Source: Escarpia spicata
Taxonomy: Eukaryota > Annelida > Polychaeta > Sabellida > Siboglinidae
Reading direction: 5' to 3'
Assembly (NCBI GenBank): GCA_963995525.1
Contig: OZ023210.1
Span: 27,503,116-27,567,115 of the forward strand
Length of the DNA stretch: 64,000 bases
The first letter of the stretch is position 1, and each line of letters starts with the position of its first letter. Both the position numbers and the translations under genes were made by a program. Below are positions 1 through 11,654 of this stretch, piece by piece. Under the pieces are notes generated by a model. It saw nothing but the letters and a program-made list of their open reading frames with translations. It was not told the origin of the DNA and searched no databases.

Positions 1-1
1 A

Positions 2-275
2 GTTACAGAAGGAGCTGTTAGCCAAAGATGAGATGTTAACACTCGATGAAGCCCTCAACATCGGAAGAATGCACGAAGCATCAATTAGCCACATGGCTCA
101 ACTAAGAGGGATGCAGAATTATGTGCATGCCACCAGAACAGGGAATAAAAGTAGTTGTTCACACTCTAGCACTCACCACGGAAGGAAAGAAAGATGGCTG
201 GCTTATGGGCGCACCTGCACGAAGTGCGGGAAAATAAATCACTGGGAAGGCGTATGTAGGAAAACCGGCAATTAA
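2..275 (+). pseudogene. Gypsy gag C-terminal fragment with CCHC zinc knuckle
   Basis: This is the C-terminal part of a Gag polyprotein, which packages the element RNA. The open frame carries a run with the motif HEASISHMAQL, then a basic Ser/His-rich linker, then a CCHC knuckle (C-T-K-C-x4-H-x4-C) near residues 60-75 of the visible ORF. The frame enters from outside the window, so no start can be chosen. It stops at 273-275, before the protease region. A second, isolated fragment with a similar motif lies at 15640-15756. Confidence 0.75.
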
Positions 276-429
276 GCATCGTCCAGACACAAAACAAAGC
301 GCAACCTCAACACAGCGGTTCCAATCGCGACATCGAGGATCGCCAGCACGAACACGGCATAATTACCGCACCCATACAGTCACACGGTCACCGACACTGA
401 ACGAATAATTTGAAACACTCTCATTTGAC

Positions 430-3376
430 AACGTCAACGAAGATGGGAGTGACACACCTCACGAAATCTTCGCAATACTCGATGTAGCTCTTGTACCTGT
501 GACTCTAAAGGCGAAAGTCGACACCGGTGCACAAGGGAACATCCTGCTGCTTCGAATATGTAGAAGAATGTATCCAACAAAGTTGGACGTGGAAGGGTTC
601 CCAGCTCGATGAAGATTAACCTCTAGCAACACAGTGCTAACAGCATACAACGGTTCGAAGATTCAACAGTACGACACAATGAACATACCTTGCAGCTATC
701 GCGGCAAGTGTAGCCATACAAAATTCTGCGATTCTAGGGCTACCATCGTATAGAGGACTCCATTTTGTAGAGATGAACTGTGAAGTGAAACAGACATTGA
801 TACATTCAAATTATGATGCACGCATTGCTTCGAAGAATGACTTTATGGCTTCTTACCCTGACCGATTTGAAGGAATTTGCAACTTTCACAACGAATTTTA
901 CATCAATGTGAACCATTCCCAGCCTCTTCTCGTCCATGCACTACGTCGATGTCTCATACTTCTAAAGGATTAAGCCAAGACAGAACTTAATAACATGGAG
1001 CCTCTCGGAATCATTATGAAATTATCTGTTTCCACCATCCGGGTCTGAAGCATCGTCTGCAGCTGCAAATCTAACGACAAGTTAATGATTTGCCTAGATC
1101 CCAAGGACCTAAACAGAGCCATTATGCGTCCTCACTACAAAAACCCGACTCTAGATGAGATCACACAGAAGTTACTGGTTCAACTGTGTTTTCCAAACTG
1201 GATTTCCGCCACGGCTATTGGTTTGTGTCCTTAGGCGAAACGTCCTGTTATTTGACGACATTCAACAGCCCATTTGGTCGTTATCGATTCAAGCGTCTGC
1301 CATTCGAAGTAAACCTGAGCCAAGATGTGTTTCAAGAAATAATAGACCACATTCTGGAACACTGCCCAGGAACCATGGGCATTAGAGATGACATCGTGGT
1401 GTTCGGGAAACACGAAGCGCAACACGACGAGAATCTGCACAACCTCACGAAGACAGCGCGTCAGCATGGCCTAGTTTTCAATGCCAACAAATGCGATATC
1501 AAGAAGATGAAGATGCGTTTCTTCGGCCTTGTGTTTGATGCCCAAGGAGTCAGCCCTGATCCTGATCAGGCTGCTACAATCAGTCAGCTACAGACGCCGA
1601 AGGATGCAGTGCAGCTACGAGTATTCCTCGGAATTCCATGTCACCGTTTGCTCCCAATATGTCGGAACACACAGCCACACTCCGAGAACTACACAAGAAA
1701 GATGCAGACTTCCAGTGGACGCCATCTCATGAAAACGCATTCAAGAAGACGAAGCGAATCATCTGTAAGGAGATCATGTCAAGCTACTTCAACCCAAAAG
1801 CCGAGACAGTCGTACAAGACGACACCTCAAGCTGTCCTGTTACAGAACGACCAACCAATCGCGTTCGCATCAAAATCATTGAGTGATTGTGAACGTCGTT
1901 ACGCTAACATCGAACGCGAGATATTGGCTGTCGTATTTGGTTGCGAACGATTCCATACTTATGTGTATGGCAAGCACTTCACAATTGTGTCTGACGACAA
2001 ACCGCAGGAATTGATTCATCTAAAGAATCTGGCAGCTACCCCCCCCCCCCCCAACGATTACAAATGCTGCTGCTTCGTATTCAGCAGTACGACATCGTCA
2101 TCAAGTACAAACCAGGCAAAGAAGTGACGCTAACCGACCCAATGTCACGACAACCATGCAGCAACGCAGATAACCTGGAATTTGATGTGCAGATCAGCCA
2201 TGTGCAATTCCTCACGCTGAATTTGCAGCAGTTACGTGATGAGATAAACAGCGACGCTAAAATGAAGGCTCTGGAGTCCTTCATCATAACTGGACGGCCA
2301 GAGTCAAGGCGACAGTTGGCAACGCCTTTTCTTCCATACAGGTCATTCCGCGATGAAATGTCAGTCGAGGACGGCATGATGCTGAAAGGTGACCGCATTG
2401 TCATCCCACTGAAGGTCCGACCAGACATACTCGCCAAACTGCACGAATCGCACCAGGACACAGACAAAACAAGACTGTGTACCCGGTCATGCGTCTAGTG
2501 GGTAAACATGAACGCATACATTGAGGATGTCATCAAGAAGTGTAGCATCTGCCAACAGGAACAGCGTACGCAGTTGCCACAACCCTTGATCCAGTACGGA
2601 ATACCCACACGACCATGACAGGTCATTGGCACTGACCATTTCTCCATCGATCGCGACAATTATCTCATTGTTGCAGATTACTACTCTAAGTTTATCTTTT
2701 TTAAGAAAATCGAAGGGAAGGCCACGAGTCAAGTAGTCGTCAATCTGACGAAGATGATATACGCATAACAGGGCATGCCATACAGGCTTGTCAGCGATAA
2801 CGGTGGACATTTTGACTGCCAAGCGTACAAGACGTTTGCCAAACAATGGAGATTTGATCACATTACATCCCGTCCACATTTCCCGCAGTTAAACGGGTGC
2901 ATCGAACGACAAATCCAAACCGTCAAACGAATGATGAATAAAAGAACTGCATCACACGTTGACATATGGCTTTGTTGATCCTCAGATCTACCCCTGTAGA
3001 CCAGCACTTGCCGTCGCCGGCAGAGATGCTGAACATGCGACAGATGAAGTCAAACCGACCAATGTGCAAAAGTTCTACCACGATCGCAAGGGCATTGCAA
3101 GATTTGCTTCATTGGATCCAGGACAATCTGTTCGCATCCAACACCCGACATTGGGAAAATGGCACCCAGCAACTGTCATTAACAGGCGACAAGAACGCAG
3201 ATCGTATAGTGTTCGTCAAGCAAACGGTACAACGCTCCGGTGAAATAGACACTAGATACGGGAGACCCGGGGGAAGTTCGCTAACGTCGAGCCTGCACAA
3301 GCCTCATGCACTAACTCGACTCCTGCCACTATGGAGCCTGTATCTAAAGGCGACATCCATACAGGTGCACGAGTAA
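430..3376 (+). pseudogene. Gypsy pol remnant: protease, RT, RNase H, integrase
   Basis: This is a broken Pol polyprotein. A protease signature (VDTGAQGN) is read near 513-540. Reverse transcriptase spans about 1065-1640, with the FSKLDFRHGY block at 1186 and the catalytic block present as IRDDIVVFG near 1382, so the residue before DD is changed. RNase H follows at about 1850-2030 (SKSLSDCERRYANIEREIL). Integrase core remnants lie at 2775-2960 (SDNGGHFD, then PQLNGCIERQIQTVK). Frames change at least around 1640-1850, at a 12-C run near 2041-2052, and near 2500. No working product is expected. Confidence 0.85.
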
Positions 3377-3718
3377 CAACAATGGTGGTGTTAAACGAGC
3401 TCCCGGACCAGCCGAGCAATCCATCGCAAAGCGTCCAGCTAGTTGAAACTGGCGAGACAGGTCACATTTGACCCAGGCCTGTGCTATAAGACGAGGTCCG
3501 GGAGGACGGTCAAACCGCCCCCACGTCTTGAACTGTAAAAGATTGCCACTCGAACTGTAAGATACTTGTTGCATAGCGTTCATAGTAGACCTATACCATT
3601 ACGAGTGTTTATTAGTGCTTTCGTAGTTAATAGTTCAATGCTAGTAGTTCAGTATTGCCATTCTAACGTTGAATATCGTCACGTATTACGGACGAACTAT
3701 AATTTAGAAAAAGGGGGA

Positions 3719-3964
3719 TGTCATAGTATTATTGACTATATAACACGGGAAGTTTATACCGCGGAGTGATTATACCGCGGAGTGAAAGGTTGTGATGGGT
3801 ACATCCGGGACTCCTGGGTACGGCTTGGCGTCGCAACGAGCTTTGTATGATGGTTGAATAAATATCAGTTATGCCTCGTTCTTATTGACTGTATTATGAT
3901 AATACCAAAAGAAGTATAATTACACTCGGCTCTGTTCCCTATCCCTCGGTTCGATTGTACAACA
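3719..3964 (+). repeat. 3' LTR of the Gypsy element
   Basis: The LTR begins TGTCATAGTATT directly after the purine tract AAAAAGGGGGA and is inferred to end in ...TGTACAACA near 3964. A short duplication (GTTTATACCGCGGAGTGA-like) near 3750-3785 lies inside it. The 5' LTR is not in the window, so the end is an inference from the usual CA terminus. Confidence 0.55.
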
Positions 3965-3970
3965 ATCGAA
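3950..3970. repeat. Perfect 9-bp palindrome at the LTR end
   Basis: TTCGATTGT and ACAATCGAA face each other across ACA. It straddles the inferred LTR terminus. Confidence 0.6.
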
Positions 3971-5100
3971 AGGAGCGCGTGATGGAATCGGGGAGTCGAG
4001 ATTGGGGTGCTTGCAGACACCATTTGATATATAATGAACAATAATATATTATATATCAGTTCTTAGACACACATCCGGTACGAGTAATTTTATTTCGGGA
4101 TACCGTCCCGTGCATATGTTTGCATGTATGTATATATATGTATATATATATGTATGTATGTATGCATGTATGTATGTGTGTATTTGAGAAAAATTGTGTA
4201 CTATGCTCAAGTATCCTCTGTTAAGGATTTGGAACATGAACGAAGACCCTAATGCACTAGCAACGGAGTATAGGTGGCGAATGTGAACCCTAAACCCAGA
4301 CATCTGATCAAAATAAGTTTAGTCCTTTCGGGTAGATGGTCTTCTCTGTAAATATTTTGTGTAAATTAAACCTAAAAAAGAATAACATGTATGATTAATG
4401 GTACATCGAAATAACGACTATCGGTCTACAACGGAGACGATAATGTGTGAGTATCCAGTCATGGCACAGGGATGCATTCAGCCGTTACATTCCCATGCCA
4501 CTGAACATTAAACAATGACCAATTGGACAAGGCTGAGGATAGTAACCGGGGGTTACCCTCATCTCTCCTGTTAAATAACATAGATGAATACATGTTTTTG
4601 TTTTGTTTTTAAAAACATACATATACATATACAATCACAGAGGGTTCGCTACAAGATGGAAAGCGTATTTGCGACCCGATGGTGTTCTTCTGAATCAGAG
4701 GGGGACGATGCTCTATTTAAAAAAACATACGGTGTGCTGTACGAAGGTATGCGCTGAAATTAAATAAAACACGCTAATACGAAGTTGTGGTGCTGCCCAC
4801 AGTGCCGCTACTGCTGACCACCCCACACCCCACACCTCCACAAACACGTGTCGTTTTTATTAATAATTAATACACGGGCATTCAGTAATTATTTCGGACG
4901 GTAAACCAGTAAAAACAAAATAAGCCATTAAATTGTGCATGAAATATAGTTATCCTATTTTAGTTGTACAGGAGACGGAAACATGTGAAGCCGTAAGAGC
5001 CAGCACTGCTGCAATCCGACAACGCCACATGCAGCCTAATCCCCCTATCAACTACACAATTGCACTAACACTACGTATTAGTGTCCTAAACGCTAGGGTC
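3971..5100. other. Non-coding stretch with one (TATG)n tract
   Basis: I see no gene here. The only structure is a (TATG)n/(TA)n microsatellite at about 4123-4183 and general AT-rich DNA. Confidence 0.6.
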
Positions 5101-5335
5101 ATTGTTCTGTAGAAGTTTTTTTTTGTTCATTGTAATTTGGTGGCCACCAGCATATCTTTCAGATTCTTGTTCTTTGAGAATGCTGTTATAAATCTCGGCG
5201 TATATATTGATGGATACGCGGTTTGAAGCAGTTTATAGGTGGCTTTAGCTAGTTTAGCAATTGTTAGTCCCTGGTGGGAGAAGCGAATCACAAAAGGTAT
5301 AATATCAAAAGAGTCCTCTCTAACATTCAGTCCCC

Positions 5336-5600
5336 CTAGCTTGTCATCCATTTTGATTCACAATTCCGTCTGTAAATAGTTTCCAGTGAGGCGACGTCAG
5401 AAAATGGCCCTGATTCCAAGATTGTAATTCGCAAATCGGATATTGAGTGACCGGCTCCGTTAAAATGCTTGGCCACTTGTGTGTCGTTGTGATGTCGTAT
5501 GTCCGATCTGTGATTATTTAGACGTGTTCGGAGTTGATTGCCAGTCTCACCCACGTATCTTGCGGGGCAGGCGTTGCAGCTAATTAGTTAAACCACGCTG
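5336..5600 (-). pseudogene. GIY-YIG endonuclease module of the Penelope-like element
   Basis: The minus strand reads a Cys pair (SCNACPA) followed by RYVGETGNQL, RTRLNNHRSDI and KHFNGAGHS. These are the second half of a GIY-YIG nuclease, including the conserved YVG, the arginine helix and the N/H block. In Penelope-like elements this domain nicks the target for reverse transcription. The first tyrosine motif upstream is not clear because of nearby damage. A further 74-residue open stretch (5127-5351) continues downstream in another frame. Confidence 0.75.
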
Positions 5601-5639
5601 GATGTACCGCAATTGTTGATTTTGTCCTGTGGTGACCTC

Positions 5640-6745
5640 CTTGTGTTGTTAATAGGTGTGAAATCTACAAATACCGTACAACATTTTCTTAGTGCTTGTT
5701 TCTCCCACTGAGCCATAAAAATATTGGCATAGTTGGGGGCAAATCGTTTCCCCATTGCAGTGCCGAAAATTTGAAGGTACCAGTTTGATCCAAATAAAAA
5801 GTCGTTGTGTTCTAAGGAAATTTTAAGTAGTTCTAAAATGTCTGCGGCTGAGCGGTCAAAATCCGGGTTTCGTTAAAAAAAGTATGTCTTACTGCTTCAG
5901 TCCCCGAAATATTGTCAATATTGGTGTATAGGCTTTCTACATCCATGGAGAACAGTAGCGCATCACTAGGTATTTCGATTTTAGTCACTTCATCATTGAA
6001 GTCTGTAGTGTTTTTAACATACGAAGCATGTGTTACTGCCAATGGGGCTATATGATCGGTCGTCCTGGAGGCATTTGAGACTGAGGCCATTTATCTTTAA
6101 CCTTATGAATCTTGGATAATAGATAGAGCAGACGTGGTCGAGGTGTATCCGGTGGCTCTAAATAATCTCGTTGCTTCTTGGATATGTAGCCTGTTTGTCG
6201 TAATCTGTCTAGTGTTGCTGAAATGCGGACTGCGGCTTGTGGATAGACTGGTGTGTCTAGTTTAGCATAATGTTTTTTGTTCGCAAGGTGTCGATTCACC
6301 TCTGCGACATAGTTTTCTTTAGACATGATTACTGTGGCCGAGCCTTTATCAGCAGGTTTAATAATAATAGATGGGTTTCTCTTGAGTGCCGAAATCGACG
6401 CCAATTGCGACTCTGACAAATTACCAAAACTGTTCCGGTGTTTGTTAGTTATCGAGCTAAAATCTTTCAGTTGTTCCAATTTAGAGTTAATATCCTCGTT
6501 GTGGCAAGGCGGATTCCAGGTCGATTTTGCTGTAAAGTTCTCTTTTAATTTGGTTGATTTCGTTGTAATCCGAAATTTAGGATTTCCGCCTGTGTTTCAG
6601 ATAACACTAGATGGCTTAAGTTGATAATCGTGGGATTGCGCAGATCATTAGACTTGTTTTGTGCGGCATGGTTGCCCTCAATGTTTCTTAGTTTAAATGG
6701 CACAAGCAATGTGTTAGCATTTTCTTCGCTGTTTCTGGTGTCCAA
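5640..6745 (-). pseudogene. Penelope-like reverse transcriptase (broken)
   Basis: The N-terminal block typical of these elements (IINLSHLVLSETQAEILNFGL, about 6590-6650) is followed by IIIKPADKGSATVIM (about 6325-6370), LLYLLSKIHKV (about 6095-6130), the catalytic-Asp block LLFSMDVESLYTNI (about 5920-5960) and GTAMGKRFAPNYANIF (about 5745-5790). The frame shifts near 6050-6090 and again near 5840. The YxDD block is missing. The ORF start overlaps the end of the upstream SGNH ORF by about 57 bp in another frame. Confidence 0.75.
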
Positions 6746-7350
6746 TGAATGTTGTCTGATGTGTCTGTCTTGAACGATGACTCCTCTAATTTAGGTATTA
6801 CAACAATGCCCTTAATGTCTAGTAGGCTCCCCGAAGTTCTCATAATGTATTCTTGTTCTACCAGATGTAATCTGTCAGAAAAGTTTATTTCGGGTATGGC
6901 GATAACTGAGTGAGGAAAACACTTGCCTGCTCGAGCCGCCATCCTTCGCAAATTAGGGATGGTCGTCACACTTGGTTTGTTCGCTCTGTCGCTGATTCCC
7001 ACCGATAGGATCACAATCTCTGGATGTGTGCCGTCCGTCTCTGCCGGATGCATCATCATCTGTTCGAGATTCCTAGTTTTGGCTCCAGGGTAGCTGTCCA
7101 CTTGGATGTCTCGTTCCTTCGATTCTGTAATCCTAGAAACGTTCGAGTCACCCAGAATAACGACACGTTTTGTGATTATCGGTAACTTCCAGCTGGATTT
7201 CTTGCACTTTGTGCTTCTATGTATGGAGGGCACAGTAGAGAATCGTTGTGCAGGAGTAAGCGAAGAGGATAGTCTGTGAATTATGGTGCGGTCCACCCGT
7301 GGTCTGGAGACTGGAAAGACTTGGAGTAGAGTGGAAGCTCCGGAGAACAC
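6688..7350 (-). CDS. SGNH-hydrolase-like ORF upstream of the Penelope RT
   Basis: This 220-residue frame carries the SGNH/GDSL block I (VVILGDSNVSRI, about 7130-7166), a middle block resembling block III (IVILSVGISDRAN) and a C-terminal DNIHWTPETAKKML that matches the block V Asp/His position. SGNH esterase domains are known in ORF1 of several retroelements, where the role is unclear. Here the module sits directly in front of a Penelope-like RT and overlaps its N-terminus. Upstream it is preceded by a long Ser/Pro/Thr-rich low-complexity region. The block III residue that is usually Asn is Ser/Asp-like here, so activity is doubtful. Confidence 0.6.
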   Translation of the reverse strand: MFSGASTLLQVFPVSRPRVDRTIIHRLSSSLTPAQRFSTVPSIHRSTKCKKSSWKLPIITKRVVILGDSNVSRITESKERDIQVDSYPGAKTRNLEQMMMHPAETDGTHPEIVILSVGISDRANKPSVTTIPNLRRMAARAGKCFPHSVIAIPEINFSDRLHLVEQEYIMRTSGSLLDIKGIVVIPKLEESSFKTDTSDNIHWTPETAKKMLTHCLCHLN

Positions 7351-8340
7351 GATTGTCTCGGTAGTGGTGGGAAGGAGTTGGGAGAAAGGGATGGAGAAGA
7401 GTTGTCAGAAACGTTAGAAGACTCACGTATGGTCTGATGCAGAGATGGTGTGGCGATAGCAGCTGCTAAAGGGGGAGTGGTGATGGTAGTAGAACACAGC
7501 GGTGGTGGCCCCGGTGATAGAGAAGTGGTCTGCCGCTTACGACCTGCAGTCGGAGTAGGAGAGGGCTTGGTCCCTGGTGTATTAGCCGTGGACAAGGAGA
7601 GAGATGAAATGGGTGGATACGACAGTGGAGTAGAGAGGTGCTTGCGTGAAGCCAGTGGGCTTGTGTGCCGATGTAAGAGGGGTTATAGCCATACCTCTAC
7701 TTCGTTTCGTTGGTAGTGTAGTCGACGAACTGATAATTACCTTCTTCTTTTGCTGTTTGAGTGGTGGCTTTGTTGTCGTGGGCGTAGAACTGCTTGGCAA
7801 AGGTGTTGTCTTTGTTTCGCACTCTGAGTGCTCGCCGTCGGTAGCTGTATTGTTCTCGTCAATGCTGTCTCTCGTCGACGGTTGTATCGCGAAAGCTTGC
7901 CCATCCTTCCTTCGCCCTGGACACAGTCACGGAATTGCGTCAGTAGTTTCTCGTACATGTTCCTTCCGTGTCCGTCGTGTCCGGTGCCCCAGTAGTTGTC
8001 AGACGTATGACTGATGAAGTTCTTTCCTTCCGATGTGTCTAGTCTTCTCGCGAAGGACGGGGCGTGGTCGAATTTCCACTGGAAGATCTCCCCTCGGGGG
8101 ATCCTCAGCTCGACGATTCCACTTGTTTTCGTTGGCCGGGAAAATCCTTGCTATCTTGTTTACCTCCATCGTTGTGCGAGCAGCGAAATTGGCGTCGGCG
8201 GCAGAGATATGTTTATCAAAGCTGTTTTGAATTGCGAAACAGTGGAATTTTGCAACGTCCGACCGAAATTATCTCGAGCCCAACAGAGCGCCGACGGGCC
8301 CTGAACATCTCGTCCTTGGAGGCACGAGTATTTCTCAATG
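7300..8340 (-). pseudogene. Ser/Pro/Thr-rich and basic leader of the Penelope-like element
   Basis: Three overlapping minus-strand frames carry low-complexity Ser/Pro/Thr/Lys-rich peptide (about 7281-7800) and a basic Gln/Arg-rich stretch (7737-7958), then mixed-frame peptide to about 8340. It looks like the disordered N-terminal part of the first ORF, broken by frameshifts. I recognise no domain. Confidence 0.35.
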
Positions 8341-8361
8341 TCGAAAGGATTGAATTTGTAA

Positions 8362-8652
8362 ATGTACGTATGTACGTATGTACGTATGCACGTATGTACG
8401 TATGCACGTACGCCCGTACGCACGTACGCACGTATGCACGCATGCAAGTATGCATGTATGCATGTGTGTAACTATGTATGCATGTAAGCGTGTATATGTA
8501 TGTATGTATGTATGTATCTATGTTTCTGCTCTATGTGTTCTGTGTAGTAGCAGGCAGAATACAATATTTGTTTAATTTGTATGAATTTATGTGGTATTCG
8601 TGCGTGTGTGCGTGCGTGCGTGCGTGCGTGTGTGTGTGTGTGCATGCGTGCA
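8362..8652. repeat. Microsatellites: (ACGTATGT)n-like and (GTGC)n
   Basis: About 155 bp of variant 4- and 8-mers built from GTAC/GTAT/GCAC runs at 8362-8518. A (GTGC)n/(GT)n tract follows at 8600-8652. Open frames through them are simple-sequence artefacts. Confidence 0.9.
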
Positions 8653-8782
8653 GATGATTTGAGTACAAAAAAAGCATGAATAGCAAGAGTCAACATGGGC
8701 AAAGAAAATGGCGAACAGCTAAGATTAAGATACATAGTCTAGTCGGAGGAGGGGGGTATCGTGCACCACCCGGAAATCATTG

Positions 8783-9390
8783 GCATTGGCATTAATATAA
8801 CGCCTACTTCTGGAAAGGTTCCACCATTGTAATATGCATTGTCCCAAAGTTCATCATTTTGCAAACAGTTGGCTGGGAATCTACTAACAATATAGGGTGC
8901 ATTACATAATTGTTTTGTTAATGTAATTTGCCATGCGGATGGTTCCACATACAATCCCAGTTACCCCTATCAAACAAAACAAAAACTTTACATCTATTAG
9001 TCTAGTCGGAAGAGGGGGGTATCGTGCACCCCCCGGAAATCAACTTCTAATCGGCGTCTCTAGATCGAAAAAAAAGGCGTAGAAAACGATGAGCTATGTT
9101 AAAAAGTCGTCCGGATGTCCCACGTATAATTTTTTTATGCAAATCAATGCCGCCATTACCGAAACAATCTAAAAATCTATGTTTCACTGTATATCAGCCA
9201 ATATTGCAGATAATTAAACAACTAATTCTTGAAGTGACCACACGTGTCCGTGGCATACTACAACTAGTATGCAAATTCGTGCCGCCATTACCGAAAAATC
9301 GATTAAAAAAATACATATTGAAGATAAGTTGAGAGAGGATTTGTTAGGTGTTTTTGAGGGCAATAATATAACAAATTGTGTTATTTTTGC
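8783..9390. repeat. Left inverted arm
   Basis: Inverted copy of 11655-12264. It contains the 45-bp CTAGTCGG end motif at 8999-9043 and two internal subrepeats, each with ATGCAAAT(T/C) followed by TGCCGCCATTACCGA, at about 9137 and 9268. The outermost 200 bp contain a 53-codon open frame that is conserved between the arms. Confidence 0.75.
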
Positions 9391-9508
9391 GATCACAGGT
9401 CAATGCCACTTGCTAGGGGGTCAATTCAATGTGTTTTAAATACATATATTCCACTAAATAAATTTATTAACTCATTTATTGAAATAGGTAAAAGAACAGA
9501 AGACGTCT

Positions 9509-11594
9509 TCAAACATTGCAAGGGAAGTGTTCTCCACTATCAGATCCATCACTCATCATCACTTTCAATGAAACCGTCAAAGTCAAACTCGTCCTCTTCT
9601 TCCTCCACCTTTTGTCGAGGTGATCTCGATTGCAAGACTGGGTCATGTTGATGGGGATGTTCTCCTCCTCGGCGAATCGCTCCATTAACAGCCTCTCCAT
9701 TGGGTAGGGCTTTCAAACAGACACCCAGATCGAATGTATTTAGGATCCACTTCTGACCCACCTCACCCGTGGCTACCTCCGAGGGCTTCAGTAGCTCGCG
9801 AACAACTGTGTTGTCAGTGATCGGTTGAGGGATGGGCGTGAAGTTGTCCACTGTTGATTTTCTGGGCGGGGAGTCCCGGTTGCAGAGGTGAAGCCCCCCA
9901 GTCTAAGCACTTGCCACTGCTTCCGATATACCTGCTGAAGAGCCAGACATAGTACTCTTGGATCTTAGTAGCATAGACGGCGTCGTTCTCTGCAGGGAGT
10001 CGAATGATGAGTCATCGGGAAACTTTGGGCCAAAGCGAGTGAAGTGCAAGCGTGGGAGAGTTTCTGGTTTGTTGACTTTCAGGCTACGCTGTTGCGACTT
10101 GTCGATGATAGGCAGCATTCGCACCTTGGGGCTCTCGAACCCAGGCCTGACCTCTTGCACCATGATTCCCCCAGCACTGTTAACAATGTTGCTGCCGTGT
10201 ACATTCGTAGTGGTTTTATTCAAGTTGTCCTACTCAAAGTGGAATACGACATTGCCCTGTCCCGTCACGATTTGGGGCGTCAGATAGGTTGAGACTTCGT
10301 TCTGGGCCTTGGCCAGGGCAGTTTCCAACTCTAAGCCAAAATTGTAGCCCTCAGAGTGGCCAAGCCTTTGCAATATCGTGGTGAGTTGCTTACTTCGGAA
10401 CAAGTGCCTGACAGTCAAACAGAGAAGCACATTTTCCCTCCGACTCTGCACGGCACAGGTCTTGCCCGATGGAGAATACCAGACGCTTCATCTTTTCGCT
10501 CGTCTCCACGCCTTCCTTGCCGGCCATAACCATGCTGAGGAACCGGATGAGATCTGGAGGTAGGAGCTTTTCAGGACTGAGCTCCATGTCGTCGGCTGTT
10601 GGCGGCCACGGTAGGCCTTCGGAGTCTCTGAAAGCCCGTAGGATATTACGACGAAGAAGGAGAGCGACGTCTGCGCTTCCGGGAGTGTAAGCTCGTGCAA
10701 GAGCATTATAAACGGTGATATTCGAGCTGTACACGAGCCAGAATGATTGATCTTCGTGAAGAAGACATGGTCCTTTATTGAGTCATTCTGTAGGCGTTTC
10801 AGTAGTTTCTTAGCGAGATAGGCCGAGCTCTCGTATCCATTCCGTTTCAGTTGGTCGACATAGAGCAAGTACAAGGAAGATAGCTGTAGGACTTCATTCT
10901 GCCTTCTCGTGGGCGGCTGACATGCGAGCTTGCTCGGTATCCTTTGCTTTGCGAATCCCGCGATCGTAGTTAGCGAATGCTGTGGGAAAGATTTCAAGCA
11001 TGATGGATGGTGTTTGGCCTCACCAGCAAAGAGGTCTTTGTTTTTTTTCACCTATCGATGCAGTCGAACTAGACCCATTTTCTCGGCCCGTGATTCGATT
11101 TGCTCCCATGCATTTTCTCTGAAGTCTCCAGCTCGCTCAGTTTTGCGATCACCGTCTGTGATCTCTACTTTGTCACATAAATAAATGCACTCTGAAGACA
11201 ATTTACGAGGGGAGTGATGCCATTGCGAGGTTGATGCTTCGGGTGCTGTATCATCTCCCAGAAGATTTAACAATAAAGCGCTGATAACACTGACGGTGAT
11301 ACTCAGCACTTCCCAGGTTATCGGGGAGAGTTGTAGGGGTCCGCTCGCAGACTGATTGCATACGATATGGGGACTCATGTGATTAGTGGATACGTCGGTC
11401 CCGGATCTTATGAAGCTGCTGTAGTTTTTCACTTGCAATTCGTTTGATTTCACTGAGGTGTGTAAAGCGACCATGATCAGACATGAATAGCACATGAGGG
11501 ATGCATGTGTGCGGATAGTGTTTGGGGGCTGCAGGGTCTGCGCTCCGGTCACTTTTTCTTTTGGGCATGATGGCTTAATGTCCACTTCTACCAC
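9509..11594 (-). pseudogene. Uncharacterised zinc-module family protein, frameshifted and internally deleted
   Basis: I recognise this from memory as a large, unnamed family of invertebrate genomes and give no function. Reading from the 5' end there is an N-terminal block (MPKRKSDRSADPA, about 11568), KIRDRR, VCERTP and the motif EYHRQCYQRF (about 11270-11310). Then come a Cys-containing block (SSECIYLC), a block ending AEKMGLVRLHR, and AKHHPSCLKSF (about 11000-11035). After these come a helical region (LLYVDQLKRNG), ALARAYTPGSADVALLLRR, TVRHLFRSKQLTTILQRLGHS, KTTTNVHGSNIVNSAGGIMVQE and, at the end, MERLLMERFAEEENI. At least five frame changes and a junction near 9690-9710 that appears to delete an internal segment make this copy non-functional. 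It sits alone between inverted arms. Confidence 0.6.
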
Positions 11595-11654
11595 AACTGT
11601 TTATCTGGAATGGGAAATAGAAGTCACCATTAATATTAAGACTAATACAAAACA

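Larger units (their letters stand above)
1..3964 (+). mobile_element. Degenerate Ty3/Gypsy-like LTR retrotransposon, 5'-truncated by the window
   Basis: The stretch reads in order as gag with a CCHC knuckle, aspartic protease, reverse transcriptase, RNase H and integrase. It ends in a purine-rich tract (about 3709-3718) followed by a TGT-starting 3' LTR. That gene order, with integrase after RNase H, is the Gypsy/Metaviridae order. Many stops and frame changes break every domain, so the copy is dead. The 5' LTR and most of gag lie outside the window. Confidence 0.85.
5100..8340 (-). mobile_element. Penelope-like element with upstream SGNH ORF (degenerate)
   Basis: Read on the minus strand, the element has a basic and Ser/Pro/Thr-rich leader (about 8340-7300), an SGNH-hydrolase-like ORF (7350-6688), a reverse transcriptase (about 6745-5640) and a GIY-YIG endonuclease module (about 5600-5336). 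RT followed by GIY-YIG is the hallmark of Penelope-like elements. Frames break at several points. The catalytic YxDD region of RT is not visible between the AMGKRFAPNYANIF block (about 5745-5790) and the GIY-YIG block, so an internal deletion is likely. The 5' limit is uncertain. Confidence 0.75.
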
